Shown here one piece after another: positions 33,850-46,679 of a stretch of 64,000 bases of DNA (its first letter is position 1; every line of letters begins with the position of its first letter). This stretch comes from Cristatella mucedo (lineage: Eukaryota; Bryozoa; Phylactolaemata; Cristatellidae): NCBI GenBank assembly GCA_009760855.2, contig WPIO01000126.1:1068870-1132869 (forward strand), in the 5' to 3' direction. A program made the translations under genes and the position numbers. The notes below the pieces were generated by a model. It was given only the letters and a program-made list of their open reading frames with translations. It made no database searches and was not told the origin of the DNA.

Positions 33850-34620
33850 GACGGACGGCAGTGAACTTGCTCAAAGTGTGTGACAAAAAAGAACTACTAA
33901 TTATGGAGAGAAACCAAATGTTACTCAGAAACTGGAAGCGCTACCCCTCTAAATCAGCCCGACCAGCATATCTGCTCTAGCCTCTGCGTGTACTCTCGGC
34001 GTCCTCTTCAGAAATGACTTTTCACCAGACTGGCACACCTGCTCAGCACTCAAGTTTGCTTTAACTTCGCCTACATAACATTGCAAAAATTGTGGCTTGC
34101 TGAGATAGGGAAACCACTCCTAAGATGGTTCAAACATTCGCAACATCCGGACTAGACCTTTCTAACTACCTACTTGTGGGTCTGTCGGTCTGTACCATAA
34201 GGCCGTTAACAGTTAGTTCGCCTCACTCGGCAGTTAGGCTTGTCTGACGTCAACGTCGCTACTGCCTCGTTGCACTACTACTGACGTCACCATTTAGCAA
34301 TGGATGCTCATCAAGCAGCGTATCCACTGCAAGACTCTGTCACTCACCTCTGGGTTCCTCCATTCCTTGCTCCGGCCTACCTGTCTGAACTACTTTCGTA
34401 TCAGGCCTCACCACTCGCGTGACTCTGGTTCACTAATTTCGCCTGTGACTAACTTCTCACTTCTTGAAGACCGTGGGGCGACTTAGTATACTCCCAGAGC
34501 CTAGAACTCAATATTGACTTGGCACATATCATCTCCTGATGTGGCGATATTCAGAAAGAGGCTGAAAACCTATCTGCTCCACACAGCCAGCCAGGAGGAA
34601 TTGGCTCAGAAAAAATCTTG
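33850..34620 (+). mobile_element. Older LINE family 1 fragment
   Basis: Plus-strand reverse-transcriptase remnant (CTCAGAAACTGGAAGCGCTA; ACTTCTGACGTC...CCTCTGGGTTCCTCCATTCC) with heavy decay, ending near a GAAACTAAAA-type 3' ORF end. Confidence 0.6.
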
Positions 34621-35370
34621 CGATTATTGCCCCCCTCCAGCTGAAAATTTCGGCTTCGCCTCTGAAAAGCGACGTGTTATTGTCTAGCATCCCGGCGATG
34701 TTTTGTTTCTAGTGCGTTTTCATACCTGTACACAATTGAACGTGCGTTCCTAACGGGGATTCCTATTTATTAATCAGCGGTAGTGAATCTTATGTGTGCT
34801 TTTGGATGTTTGCCTGAGCATGATAATTGTGTACTTTTGCCTAAGCGGGATATATTGCTTTTCATTAGCCACTAGCCTTTGCCCCTGGCAAAACACGGGA
34901 AATTTCAGTGTCGCACTACAATGCGGGGCTGAGTGTCCACTGACCTAGGGACAAGCCCAGCCTAGCCGGTGAGCCTGCGGTCGGGCAAAGACTCCATACC
35001 AGGCATTCGAACTATGCTAACGCTATTGTATTGTCAATTTTCAAAGATAACAAGAAAAACGAATTATAATATATTATGTTTATATAATAATAATAATATA
35101 TTTATATTGTCCTTGCAAACAATACACTATTATTGTAATTGAAAGCAATACAATATATTTTCATAGTCATCGAAACAAACGTAATATATTTATATGCATT
35201 TCTGTACAACTATTGTTGAATGTTGATTAAACGAATAGCTTTTGCTTTAATCTCTCACATCAGTTACTCTATGTTCCTCCTCGTTGTCGTCAGTCATTTC
35301 CTCTTGCTCTACTACTTCCGTTTCTTCGCCATTCACAACTACAGCTACCAGCACCAAATTCCACAGATAT
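34621..35370. other. Unassigned, AT-rich in part
   Basis: 35040-35215 is dominated by TATAAT-like runs. No gene seen. Confidence 0.4.
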
Positions 35371-35375
35371 CTATT

Positions 35376-37980
35376 TTACTCAAGGGAAACCAAAGCTTCT
35401 AGCGTTTGCGGTTGCAAACTTCGACATCTCTGGGAAAATATCCGCTTGCTCAGTGAGAACAACCGTTCAATAAAATTCGACGTCGCCAGCAGAAACTTGT
35501 TGTCAACGTAAGCCGACGTGGGTGCCTGTAGCAGGCTCTGTCGCTTCGAAGTACGCTCGGTAAGAGAAAAGCTGAAATCGTCCATTTCGTCAGAATTATT
35601 ACCTCTTAATTGCAATTTTTACTAGGGAGTGAACAGAGGCAGTTTCATCTGAATCCAATTGACCTTCGCTCCCATTGTGTATCTCGATGATGGCTGTCTC
35701 AAATGCAACTGTGAACAATTGTACCCAGGCTGGGTTCGGTTGGCTGGGACCGGACGGCTATAGTGAGGGTTAGGGTCACCGGCTAGGCCGGGGTCAGACC
35801 TATGCATTGCCGGATGTGTGGTGACGAGAGGTCACCGGGGCTCTTGGGTACGGGAAGTTGGCCAAGTAAGTCGTGGTGTTGGAGGCTCCCGGTCTCGCCG
35901 AGTTATGCACCTGGATTCGTGCAGGCGTGCTCCGGCGATGCTGCCACGCACGCAAGGGAACGGGTACCCAAGGCCCGAGCGGAGCTGGATAGCTCACTCG
36001 TTGTTGACTTACGCCCTCCCCGTGTAGCGTGTCCGTGATCCCCCCGTGTGTTGGCGTCTTTCGGTGGAAGCTTACGACTGTGGTAGTTGTCGACTCAGAC
36101 TAGCCAGCAGTTACTCAGCCAGTCGGGTTTTGGACGGCGTATGCTCGTACTGTTAGATTCGGAGTCGGTACAACGACAGGACTGCAGAAGCCGACTGACC
36201 CCAACTAACACGTTTGTTCGCGCTTGCTGCGTCGTCTTGCGCCCCCGTAGTGTACTGTGTATAGGACCCTCCCCATAGAATAGTTTAGTTCCCCTGTTGT
36301 TGTTGGCGCATGCGTTATTATAAAGAGGTTTAACCTGACGGCCGCTCGTCTTACCCTAGCTCGGCGGCATGGCGAGCGGCAGCGTGGCCGGAGTATGGCG
36401 GGGTTTGGCGGGAAACAGCCTCTGACCCCTGGAACCCGGTTACACAATATCTGCACCAGTTCCCAGGTACTTCTCGAAGTCGAATGATGGAAACGATGCA
36501 ATCAATTACTAGAGCAGGACACGCGACTCGGAGACGGTTTCACCATGAGCTTGAAGTGCAAGGATTGCAGATTTGTATTTAGCCAAGGAGCAGCTTTATG
36601 CCTACGAATGGCATTTCTTGGCGCGGCTGTAGGGATCAATTCGGAAAGTTCGGGGTTCAAATCATCAATATTGGGCAGCAATCGTTCAAACTGCTCAAAA
36701 ATATTGGTACTATAAGCCAGCTAGTCACATTATGTTTGACCGGTGTCGTTTCACAGCGGCTCCGGCGGCGATGGCTGTTCTTCTGGAGTCTCATGGACAT
36801 AGCGGGCGAACGTTAGCGGTAAACGAGACTCTCTTTATGTCTCTCAACGCGTACATATACAAAATCTCGATGAATCACAGCATACGTCAAGACATATAAC
36901 GTACATTGGTGGCCTGACACTGAGCTGTGCTGGTCAATAGCTAAACCATTGGCCACAGGTGAGGCGTGTTCGTTAGTGTCAGGGAACTTCGCTAATTACA
37001 ACAGCAGAAGAGACTAGCGCACACAGCACTGGGTACAAGGATATTGACAGACGAAGACGACCGGACTCCTTGAGCGTGGAAAACTTCGACATCAATTTCT
37101 CAACCAGTTCGGACTCCGATAAGAGAAATTGTGCAATGTAGGCTTCGACTTCCAAATTGAGACGGCGACTGTGACAACCCAACAACGGCAGATCAAACTG
37201 ATTAGCTGTTACCGCGTTGGTAGAGCAATTGTCACCAATCAGGCAGACTACTCGTTTGGGTGGTAGGTTGTACCACCGCTGTGTCGTACGGATGAACTCC
37301 GCACGGTTGAGAGCTGTGAAGGCTGCCTCTCCAAGCAATGGGGCAAAAGCCAGCAGGAAAACCTGAGGTTCAATGCAGACCTTTACCCCTGGCAATGTAA
37401 TGAAGAGACCTAAGTATGCAGTGAACAGAAGTTGCACAAATGACTACAGAAAATACCCATCGAAATTGTACGAAACCAATGAACTTACCAATAAAGTGGG
37501 TTGAATCTTTTGACCAGTGATCAAACTGAGGGCATATTGCGACGGTGCACTTGCAAAAGTTGATATTTTCTTTTCAACTGGCATAACCTATCAGAACATT
37601 TACTTCTTCAATGTGCCTGTGGAAATTTTGGATGGGCTGGTATTCGCTTTGCAAAAAACAGTTCAAGCTCTCTTTTTAACGATCCTATCGAGTCATTTGT
37701 AGATGTTTGTATATTTGAGTCGTTCGCATAATCCAGAGTTGACCAGTCGCCGAGTTGGTTCAAGCAGTGCCCGCTGATAAAATATTTTTAGCAGTATGCG
37801 AGTCAAAAACTTCCAAGTAGTTTGAATGTTTGGTTTTGATGAGCGTCATCAAGCTGTTGTAGCCATTGTTAACGACGTCATACTTTCGCTCCAAGCCACA
37901 GCTGCCTTTCCAGAGTTTATACACTGAATCCTTTGGAGCATTGCCAAAGAAAATGTGGCAGATGACTTTTCGGACGGTGG
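35376..37980 (-). mobile_element. Decayed hAT DNA transposon
   Basis: Minus strand, N to C: a BED-type zinc-finger remnant (about 37970-37770: VYKLWKGSCGLERKYDVVNN...LMTLIKTKHSNYLEVF), the catalytic-core region (37437-36979: RVVCLIGDNCSTN and LPLLGCHSRRLNLEVEAYI), and the C-terminal dimerisation region (35615-35376: LLATSNFIERLFSLSKRIFS). The core and C-terminus are separated by about 1.4 kb of unrelated sequence (35620-36970). No terminal inverted repeats identified. Not functional. Confidence 0.8.
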
Positions 37981-38508
37981 GTTAGTGGGCTGGCCCACCG
38001 TACTAAGAGAAGTCACTGGAATCGGATTCTGGAAGAGAAATTATAAAATTGTGTCTAAAAAAAACGCTGCACGGATTACGCAGTTCGTGATCCACGCAAT
38101 GCGGTCAGATTCGGGATTGAAAGTTCAGCGTAAACCCTGAACTTGTAACTTAAAAAACTAATTTGCCGCCAAAGTATTGCAACAATACTGATACTGTTCA
38201 TTTGGACTATTGTAACACCGAAGGCTTGGTGGAGTAGGGTTGACCTGCCGCTTACCTAGCGGCGTAACCTAGCGCCTAATGCCGTTCGGTGCGCGCCTAC
38301 GCGCAATAAGCTGGCCGCCACGAAACGAGCGTTTCTGGCGCTGACCTGCTTACCGTTACTAAAGGGGGTCGTGATTCCGCGGCGTGAATTGGAAAGCGAG
38401 ACGCACAAATTGCGGATTTTAGTGAGCTTTATTCGCAAGCGCACAAAGTCACTTCGCGTCTAGCTTAGTTTTATCTCCACACTCCTCGCACGCTCTCAAC
38501 AGCACAAA

Positions 38509-38830
38509 CACTCTTACGGAGGGAATACGTCTCCACAAGTAGGCTACTTACGTCTAGAGTGAGGAACGACCCAAATAGACGGAGCCCGAACCGGAGCCTA
38601 AACCCTAACCGGAGAACTAGAACTCCGTTTCCACCTTGCGGCGGGAATACTCCACACACGCCAACTCAAGCATTCTTGCGGAGGAAACACGTCTCCACAC
38701 TTAGGCTACTTACGTCTGTAATGGGGATTGACCCAAATAGACGGAGCCTGAACCGGAGTCTAAACCCTAACCAGAGAACTAGGACTCCGTTTCCACCTTG
38801 CGGCAGGAATACTCCACGCACACCAACCAC
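38509..38830. repeat. Tandem duplication, 162-bp unit, 2 copies
   Basis: CGTCTCCACA...CTTACGTCT and CCAAATAGACGGAGCC recur exactly 162 bp apart. The unit is a multiple of three and stays open on both strands, and it includes CTAAACCCTAACC. Confidence 0.85.
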
Positions 38831-41480
38831 GTCTAGCTCGCACCGGCAACTCCTTATGCCGAAACCACGTGCTAGCGCACACACACAAAACACAAGAAAC
38901 ACAAAAGGCTAGCTCGGGCGCGTAACGACCGTATTCCGTGCAGTCCACCGAATCCTCCTAGCGCTGCCTCGTCTTGTTCCATACATCGCCGGCGGACAGC
39001 CCACCCTCCTCCCTCGCTTTCAGAGAAACGAGTCCGACGGCGTCGAAGCGAGGTGCCGAACAAAAGACCAAGAGCGAGCGTCGCTCGACTCTTAAATACT
39101 TAGCTGAGACAATGGGGCAAGAGCTTAGTGGTATTAGGCCCGACACCGTGGCCCATTACGGTAAGGAATTAATACCGTCACTAGGCCACTGGAAGGGCAT
39201 CTCTGTCAAGCTTGAATGTAGGAATGGGTTCCAGACGATTCTTGTTGGACAGAGTGATGCGGAGGTTAGCAGGCCAGCCAACATCAATCAGCTGCTCCCG
39301 CGGGTATCGGACCAATTCTAAAGGCCGAATCGCCACCGCTGGTCTCAGAGCTTCCTGGCTTGCTCTTTAGCTCTTGCTCTCTAACCGCACTGACGCTCCT
39401 CGCTGGCTCACTGCTTCAGGACAAAGGAGTTCTAGCCCGCCGCCGGACAGCTCTTGTTCTCGCTAAAATTCTGCCAAGGCCAGCAAGGCGCTACATTATA
39501 CAATACATTGATATTGTTACGGCACCAATTTAGACTATACAATACATTGCTAACTATGCAATACATTTTTTCAGACGCCTGTTCACACCACGACCTGGGT
39601 CATAAAGCGCTAGAATCTTGCCAGCCGTCCTTTTTTGTTTTGACTTTGTCATAAGTGAAGCGTTCGCTGAGCTTTGACAGCACGAAGCTTCCCGGCTCTC
39701 CGGATCTTCAGTTTCTCCATGTAGTAGAGTTTGTCTTTTGCGACAATTATGTTCAGCTTCGGCAGGGTGGCATTAAGTGGCGTCCTTTGTTGCTTGTTTT
39801 TCTAGTTGCTGTCTGCTATAGGTTTGCCTGTATTCAGCTTACTCCGCCCCTTTTTGCTCTCAACTCATTGCTGTGAAAACTCGGTGGTCTACCATGGCTG
39901 GAAGAGTCGTTTATTTTATTATGAAAATGTAAACTTGCACTCTTTAAAAAATCCTGGAAAATTCAGCTTTTCTTTGGAAAAAGAGCCTGGTCGTACACTC
40001 ACTCACCTATGTTATGATCCCACCCCGTTGACTGCCAAGCTTAAGAGTACTTAGTTGATGTAGCAAAGTCTGTATAATAAAAAAAGAAAACGTATTTAAA
40101 AATACTATTCATTTTTTTCTAGTCATGTTGCTGACCTGGTACTAGTTAAGGATATGTTTGATGTGCATAATTAATACACATTATATAAATTATCTACTCT
40201 TTTGTGACATTTTGCCGTGGCTGTATCGTCATTGCTGTACTGTCGCCATAGTAGTATAAATAGCGCAAAGAGAAAACATTAGGCGAGACACGGGGACTGC
40301 GACCGTCTTGCTGACTTACCAAAAAAACATTGCTTATGATAGGGTGGTTGGTTATTGCTTCTCTTGCAAGGTTTGTAGGGCCAAAGTAGAGATCAAGTTC
40401 TCTTACTGCGCTTTAAAGAGACATTAGTAGTATTATTATTAGATGTTCGCCATTTGCGAAATACTGAGTATTTCTTTTATCTAATTCCGTTTACGCTCGT
40501 GCTTTCCGTGAGACTCACGATAACTGGCACACATACATATATACAGCAGAGAAAGGCTTCTGAAATAGTGCGGCCTCCTGGTACGCCTGCTGCACTACTT
40601 GCCGATTTGTAGCTTTGAAGCTAGCGCTGCAGTTAATGTCTGGGACGAGACTCCATGCGCCGTCAAAATTCACCCATTTCGAGAAAGCGATGCCCTTATA
40701 GTATACCTTGAGCTGGACAGCAAGCAACGAACACTGAACGATGTCAATGAAGTTTTTGAGGAGCAGTCTCGCCTGCCGAAGGCAGTGGTGAGTACCTCTG
40801 AGACTTTGCAGGTCACATTCAGCAGGATGGCGAGCCGGTACTGCTGGTCAGTGTGGCAGCCAGCGTTAAGGCTTCGCCGGGCTGTACAATGCCGACGATC
40901 ATGCTGGGAGGCCACTGCTTGGATGGCTATACCAAAAAGCGCCCACACGCTACCCCAAATTTTCTCGAGCCAGCCGAAGCGACACTTGCGAGAGCCCTAG
41001 ACACTGTTACGAAATCTTAGAAGAACTAAGTATCTTGGCGAGGCTGAAGATCATGCACAAGCAACCGACCAAACTCGAGTCCGTAGTTTCGCACGTTGCT
41101 CATACGTCAAAGAAGCGGAGGCGAGGTAAGGTGGGGAATAGTGAGCTCAATAACGAACTAAGAAGGACCATCGAATCACTTGCCACTATTGGACACGATT
41201 GAGGATCACCTCAGTGGCTCCTGCATCGGTAGCACGCTCATAATTGACTACGGTTTCTAACCATTCTCTTTAAGCCCAGACAATGGAGAAAAAAGACATT
41301 TACGCCCGAACATGACTTGAAGCATTTGACCTCCTAAAGGTGCTGTTCGGGATAACTAGGGTTCCAGCCGCATAACAGCCTCTAATGAGGTCACTTATTC
41401 TCTTTGCAGTTTGTTTTTATTTACTTAGAAGACATAATGGTACTAACAGCAGCAAGCCGAAGCACATCATCTATTCTACT
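38831..41480. other. Unassigned intergenic sequence
   Basis: Contains a CAATACATT-type short repeat at 39500-39560 and mid-sized frames at 38974-39321 and 40515-41000 that match no family I recognise. Possibly old transposon sequence. Confidence 0.4.
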
Positions 41481-41484
41481 TACT

Positions 41485-43045
41485 ACTAAGGAGAAATCTA
41501 GAGTGATTAATGTTTGGAAAAACTATCCCTCAAAATCGGCTATACCAGCATATCTCCAATAGGATGCACACGACCTCAGCATGCCCTGTTCTAAATTGAC
41601 CTTTCTCTAAATGACTACACCAGCTTCACAGTCAAGTCTGCTACAGTCAAGTCTGCTACTTTCAGCTATGTAGCATTGCAAAAATTTTGGTCTGCTTAGA
41701 CACGGGTACCACATCCCTGTATGTCCAAGCATGTGTGAAATCCCGTCATGATTTCTGTAGCTCAAAACGTCCTTATCGTTATGCCTGTGCAATAAGGCGC
41801 TTACAGGTAGTGCAAAACTCTAAAGTCAGCCTCACCTATTGCGAATACTGCAATTGCTACACTGTACAACTAGAGGATCTGCACTGGATCATCATAAAGC
41901 ATCGTATCCAATTCGAGGATTTTTCGCTCCAATTGAGATCCCTTCGTTTGTTTGCTACGGCCTACCAATCCAAACTCCTCCCCCATCAGGCTAGGCATCG
42001 TTCCGACCTGCTCTTCTGATTCAAGTCGCTTAGCTGTGCCACGAGCCAGCCGTTGTTTAGTTGTCGTCGCATGACAACTACCCGTTTATTCTCCATCAAA
42101 CGAGCTTCGGCGAAGCACGTCTCTATTTAACCCCTTTCACTAACCGGTCTAACCTACCAGCTTGCGACTGCTCCCATGCCACATCAATCACTGATCAACG
42201 TAGCCCAATCACAAACCACGTCAATCATGGAGGGGCACAGCCTAAACAGACGCTACATCGACCGGGAAGCATCACATGCAGTGAAACAATGCCAACCTCA
42301 AATCCTTTGAAGATAGCGCCTTTTAGTTCTCATGCTACCTAAGCCTGGAACTCACTCTAAACTGACGTTGCAACACCCCCTGACCTGCTGACATTTATTT
42401 AAAGCTACACCTCTAACACCAAGCACGAGCCGGTACATAAAGACACCGAAAGAGGCTTCAACACTCGTGCATTTCGTCAACGCTCGCAGCGTTACGCCAC
42501 ACGGCCGTTCTCCCCTCCGTCCTGCTTCCCAACTGCCTGCTATTCACCAGGCAGTGACTCACCCTTGTACAAACATTAACTCATTCAACCATGAACCCGT
42601 ATAACCCACAAACAAATAAAACTATTAACCCACAATAAACTATAAAACCACACCATGGCCCGTGATCTCAAGATCACAAATCTCAGCAGTAATACACAGA
42701 CGATCAAAACAACGCATGTCATCCAACTCAAGGGAAAACGCGTTTGAAACAGAATGGTCGCCTGGTCGCCCGGTCGCCGTTCAGAAACCACCATTAACAT
42801 GACCATCATTTAAACGAAATCACATGAACCATGTATCATCCACACAAGGGAAAAAACGCTTTATAGCGCTACAGCACCATTACAGTCCAGCTACCGCCGT
42901 TAACATGACCGGCACTAAAACGAAATCACAATTTAAACAGTAGCTAAAAACGCACCTTTCCTCACAGTACTCACTGCGTCCTTGTGAATTGTCCTTTGTT
43001 TGCTTACGCGTGCTGACACTCCATGTTATCAGTAATCAGTAATCA
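41485..43045 (+). mobile_element. Decayed LINE family 1 copy
   Basis: Plus strand: GCTTCACAGTCAAGTCTGCT..., a reverse-transcriptase C-terminus remnant (LEDLHWIIIKHRIQFEDFSL) and a 3' UTR (GCGTGCTGACACTCCATG). Interrupted by about 0.5 kb of unrelated sequence at 42400-42930. Confidence 0.65.
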
Positions 43046-43324
43046 GTGTCAGAGTCAGCGGGGGGGGGGAGGAGGACCTGGGGAGAGGCATTTGCTCATC
43101 TGCAGCCTGACAGCGACCTGCTCCGCCCCCTATTCCTGTACCGAAACAAGGTTCTGCAGCACAGGACCGCTGTAATGCGATACGGCCAGCTAAGGGTCAC
43201 CGTAGAGGCCACGCTTGATCTTGGACGCGAGGCTCATTAGCCTGAGCAATCGGGTACTAGGAACTCTTCGGTAAAAACTGGGTTTCAGCGAGCTAAAGTG
43301 TCCCGCTCGCATAATATCCACAAC

Positions 43325-43603
43325 ACACCTATTTAGGACAGCATTTAGTGGGTCCCTGTGATTCTTCCTTCACGTGCTTATGCGTGCTGACACTGTGCAT
43401 GCTGCCACTAACCACATTTGCATGCAGACCCTGTGCATGTCATTCCTAACCATGTTATTCATTTTTTTTTCAAGCATGATTTTACTTACCATTTAATTGC
43501 ATTTCCCTTTACAGCAAATGTAAAGCGCCTAGAGAGAGAGATTAAGTTCTCTGAGGGCGCTTTATCAAGTACATTATTATTATTATTATTATTATTATTA
43601 TCC
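43325..43603 (+). mobile_element. LINE family 1 3' UTR with (ATT)n tail
   Basis: Clean copy of the last about 280 bp: ACCTATTTAGGACAGCATTT, GCATGCTGCCACTAACC, the 3' core and ATTATT to 43603. Confidence 0.85.
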
Positions 43604-43984
43604 CGAAGGATGGATAGCTGGCGTTCCTCGACCATGCCGTCAACCACGGAAGGCCACGAGGATCCGGTGCCTGAGCGTGGATGGAGATAAGCACTTATGC
43701 ATTAACCAGCAGTGTGTTATTCGTAGTCCTCCCTGATCCGAACCTTCGGCTAGCTGCGATGTGCCGAGCTAGAGAATCTCCGTTACGCAGCCACTACCAT
43801 ACCAATGTCGTTGTAGGTCGTGGGATAGCTGATCCACCTTCAAGATTTCTCCAATCGTAGAGTGTCCTCTCGCTTTGAGGAGGCTGGCCTCATTATTTCC
43901 TATGTCAGCCGTAGCCTAATTAAATCTAGGATCCCCATTAGTACCGTTTAATTCCCTATTTTGTTGGTGCACGTGATATTTTTA

Positions 43985-44170
43985 CAAGGGTTTAGCTCAG
44001 GCGGTAAGGTGCTTACTCTTCATGGCCGAGGTCTTGGGTTCGAATCCTACAGTAGGTGATCCTTTATTGCTAACAGCAACAGTTAGCAACCTATAGCCGT
44101 TTAGGCTCTTCTGCCGCTACACAAATGACGCTGTTAAATCAGCTAGTATTTATATTTATTTATATTGTAT
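43985..44170 (+). mobile_element. tRNA-derived SINE, type 2 (best preserved head)
   Basis: Box A TTTAGCTCAGGCGGTAAGG at 43991-44009, box B GGTTCGAATCC at 44037-44047, then the shared body and a TATTTATATT tail. Confidence 0.75.
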
Positions 44171-44497
44171 AAATCAAACTGCCGCTCGCATTTCTCTAAC
44201 CCTACGACTGCGACGTGGCAGTGGGTGGCGTAGTTGCGACAGGTGGTGCTCGGGCGGGAAGTGGCTAACCCCATAGTCTCGGTTACACTGCTACTCGCCC
44301 CCACCAAGGTTGCAAGTATGTCTTAATTTCATTTGATGAGCAACTGCTGAGTTCGTGTCAAATAAACACTGCAATTTTGTGCTATAAGTTTTCGTTATTG
44401 CTGGTATAGCTACACGGTTCTCGTAACCTACACAATATTTTGCAGATCGAGCTCCCCTCTGATCCATCACTGCCAATAAATTATCGAGGCGCTTCTT

Positions 44498-44562
44498 CTA
44501 CAGCATATATAAAGTGTCGAGAAAGAGATTTAGTTCTTTAAGGGCGCTGTACACAATTATTA
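44498..44562 (+). mobile_element. LINE family 1 tail remnant
   Basis: TACAGCATATATAAAGTGTC, GAGAAAGAG and GGGCGCTGTACACAATTATT: only the last about 65 bp. Confidence 0.55.
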
Positions 44563-44639
44563 TTTGAACGTAGTGTTTTCCCGGCTGCAGACAGCCGGTC
44601 GACGCTGTCCGGTGTGGTCACATCGCAACGGCCGAAGTA

Positions 44640-45062
44640 AAATACTGTACGTTTGATATGAAAACGGTAGTGTCTTGACCCGTAGAAGGTGCGCCAGTTC
44701 AACGGCTGGCAGAGCCGACGCCTATGACGCAGCTTCGTGCATTTCTGAGCTCGTCGTCGTACTATAACAATTCATTTGCGTATGTAACAGGGACGCCGTT
44801 CACCTAGAGGAAGACGCAGGAACTGCACAGAAAAGCTCCTAAAAGGAGAGCTTACGAACCGCTCTGGTGCTCGCCTACCCGATGACTGTCGAGCCTTCCG
44901 TCATTTCTTAAGACGTCAGCGACTACGGCCTTGGTGCGACCTTAGAAGAAGGCCGGGTGCTGGTGTTCAAAAGCCGTGCTTTTGTCAACGAGTGGAAAAT
45001 ACTGCACCGTGCAGAAGTAATTTGTGCTTGCCACTCACTATTGCCTTGAAGAAGTTGGCGCA
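44640..45062 (+). mobile_element. Ty3/Gypsy-type pol remnant (connection/RNase H)
   Basis: Frames give MTQLRAFLSSSSYYN, resembling the LRxFLGLxxYYR motif, and further on TALVLAYPMTVEPSVIS, stop, DVSDYGLGATLEEGRVLVF and EWKILHRAEVICACHSLL. These correspond to the LAYPD / TDASxxGLGAxL / CLAxxxAL series of Gypsy pol. Frameshifted, with a stop in the RNase H motif. No LTRs recognised. Confidence 0.7.
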
Positions 45063-45659
45063 CTATCTCCCTAAGTGGAAGGTTCGTGGTGATAACTTAT
45101 CATAATCCACATGTGTAGCAGAACGAACAGAAATCGTCCAAGTAAATAGTCCGAGAAGAACATCGAGGATCCATAGATTCGAGAAGAACACACAGGCAGA
45201 ACACTCTGGGGAGCAAGGCAAGGGCTTACACAAGGATTTACTGGACTGTGATCGTGACTACCAAGGACAGTATAATCAAGACGACAAACTGTAATGGGAC
45301 TACATTTTTGGGGCTGATTCATATAAGTGACTAGCAGTTTAATCGTATTAAAAAAACTATTAAATATGTAATGACCATTTTTGCATAACTTAAGCACAAA
45401 TTAAATACGTAAACTTTGATTAGTTTGCTTTTTTCCTGACAACTGTGAATCAAAATCCGAAACTTGGGTCTGTTTTCTCATTGAAATGGGGAAATCTTTT
45501 GAGCTGGTCACAAAAGCGCAGTTTTGTGGGGAATAAAGGCCACTGCCTATACCTTGGAGATAAAAGCCATTAAGAAATAGCGATTACTACGGGAAAAGAT
45601 AGCTACATAGTGCATAAGTCCACGGTGGCGACAGAAGCGCGGGTATACAGCAATTGTTA

Positions 45660-45750
45660 TCAAAAACTCCTTTCCAGCAAATGAACAGTGCCTAGAAAGA
45701 ATCGAGTTCTCTGAGGGCGCTATATCAAGTGCATTAGCATTAATATTATT
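45660..45750 (+). mobile_element. LINE family 1 tail remnant
   Basis: CCAGCAAATGAACAGTGCC, then the core CTCTGAGGGCGCTATATCAA and an ATT-rich end. Confidence 0.6.
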
Positions 45751-45929
45751 CTAATCAACAGTTCAGATTAGCATATCCGATGAAAAGCATACATTTTCCG
45801 TAGACCATTGTTGACAGAATCTGACAAATCGAAAAATTGTCAGTCTCTGCAAAAGATTAACCTTGGAGGTAAGTGCTGTAAACCTTTCTGATCGTCACAT
45901 CTTGCCAAGACCTACCTCTTTTACCTGAG

Positions 45930-46545
45930 CTGTTAAATGAAATGTATCTCCGTCAGTAACTCCACAAAGTCATAAAGACCATGTGGGTGTTACGCAGGAG
46001 AGTTTTGTATAGCGCACTCACAGCCTACGCGGCTTTCGATACGCATTCGGTAGCCAACACACTTCGTCTCACGCAACAAAGAAAAGTGGGAGGCATAGCA
46101 GAGTCAGGAGAGCAGTTGAGGTAGTGAGTAGCATGGAAGTAGCAACTCAGGACGGCTGAAAAGGATGTGCCATAGTCGGCAGTAGGAGAGTAGTTGTCGT
46201 TGAGTAAGAATTGTGGAACGACAACTATTCTCCTACTGCCAACTATGGCTCATCCTAAAGCAGGTTCAATATACTTTTCGTGCCATTTAGATCATCTCTG
46301 GAAAACAAATAAATGAGCCTTCCATTCAGCTGGAAAACAAATAAATGAGCCTTCCATTCAGCCGCTCCACGAGGCTTCACTTTCTGAGTCCTGGGCTATG
46401 GAACTTACTTCCACCTATCTTGCAACTCTGGTCTCACACTGCTGATTCCGGCTTTTTTCTGGCCTCCCTGCACATAACTGAGACTTTGCTATTCACTTCC
46501 ACAACTGTGTTATCTCGGATAAGGTTCACACTTTTTCTTTGTTGA
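45930..46545 (-). mobile_element. LINE family 2 3' end plus inverted 5' segment
   Basis: Minus-strand family 2 tail and ORF end at 45935-46215, followed by family 2 reverse-transcriptase sequence in the opposite (plus) orientation at 46215-46545 (SRSTRLHFLSPGLWNLLPPI...SHTADSGFFLASL). The two meet in a 45-bp inverted repeat. Confidence 0.7.
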
Positions 46546-46679
46546 TGGAGATGAAGAAAGTTGCAAGCCATCTAGTACACATCCCATGCGAACCACGGTT
46601 TGACTGCTATAAGAAATCAAGGAAGATCTCTAGCAACTATCACTTAACCCTCCGGGTTTGTGGAGTATTTGCCATGACA

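Noticed and set aside
43985-44060. A genuine tRNA gene
   Set aside because: Boxes A and B are good, but the sequence does not close into a cloverleaf and the body is shared with two other SINE copies.
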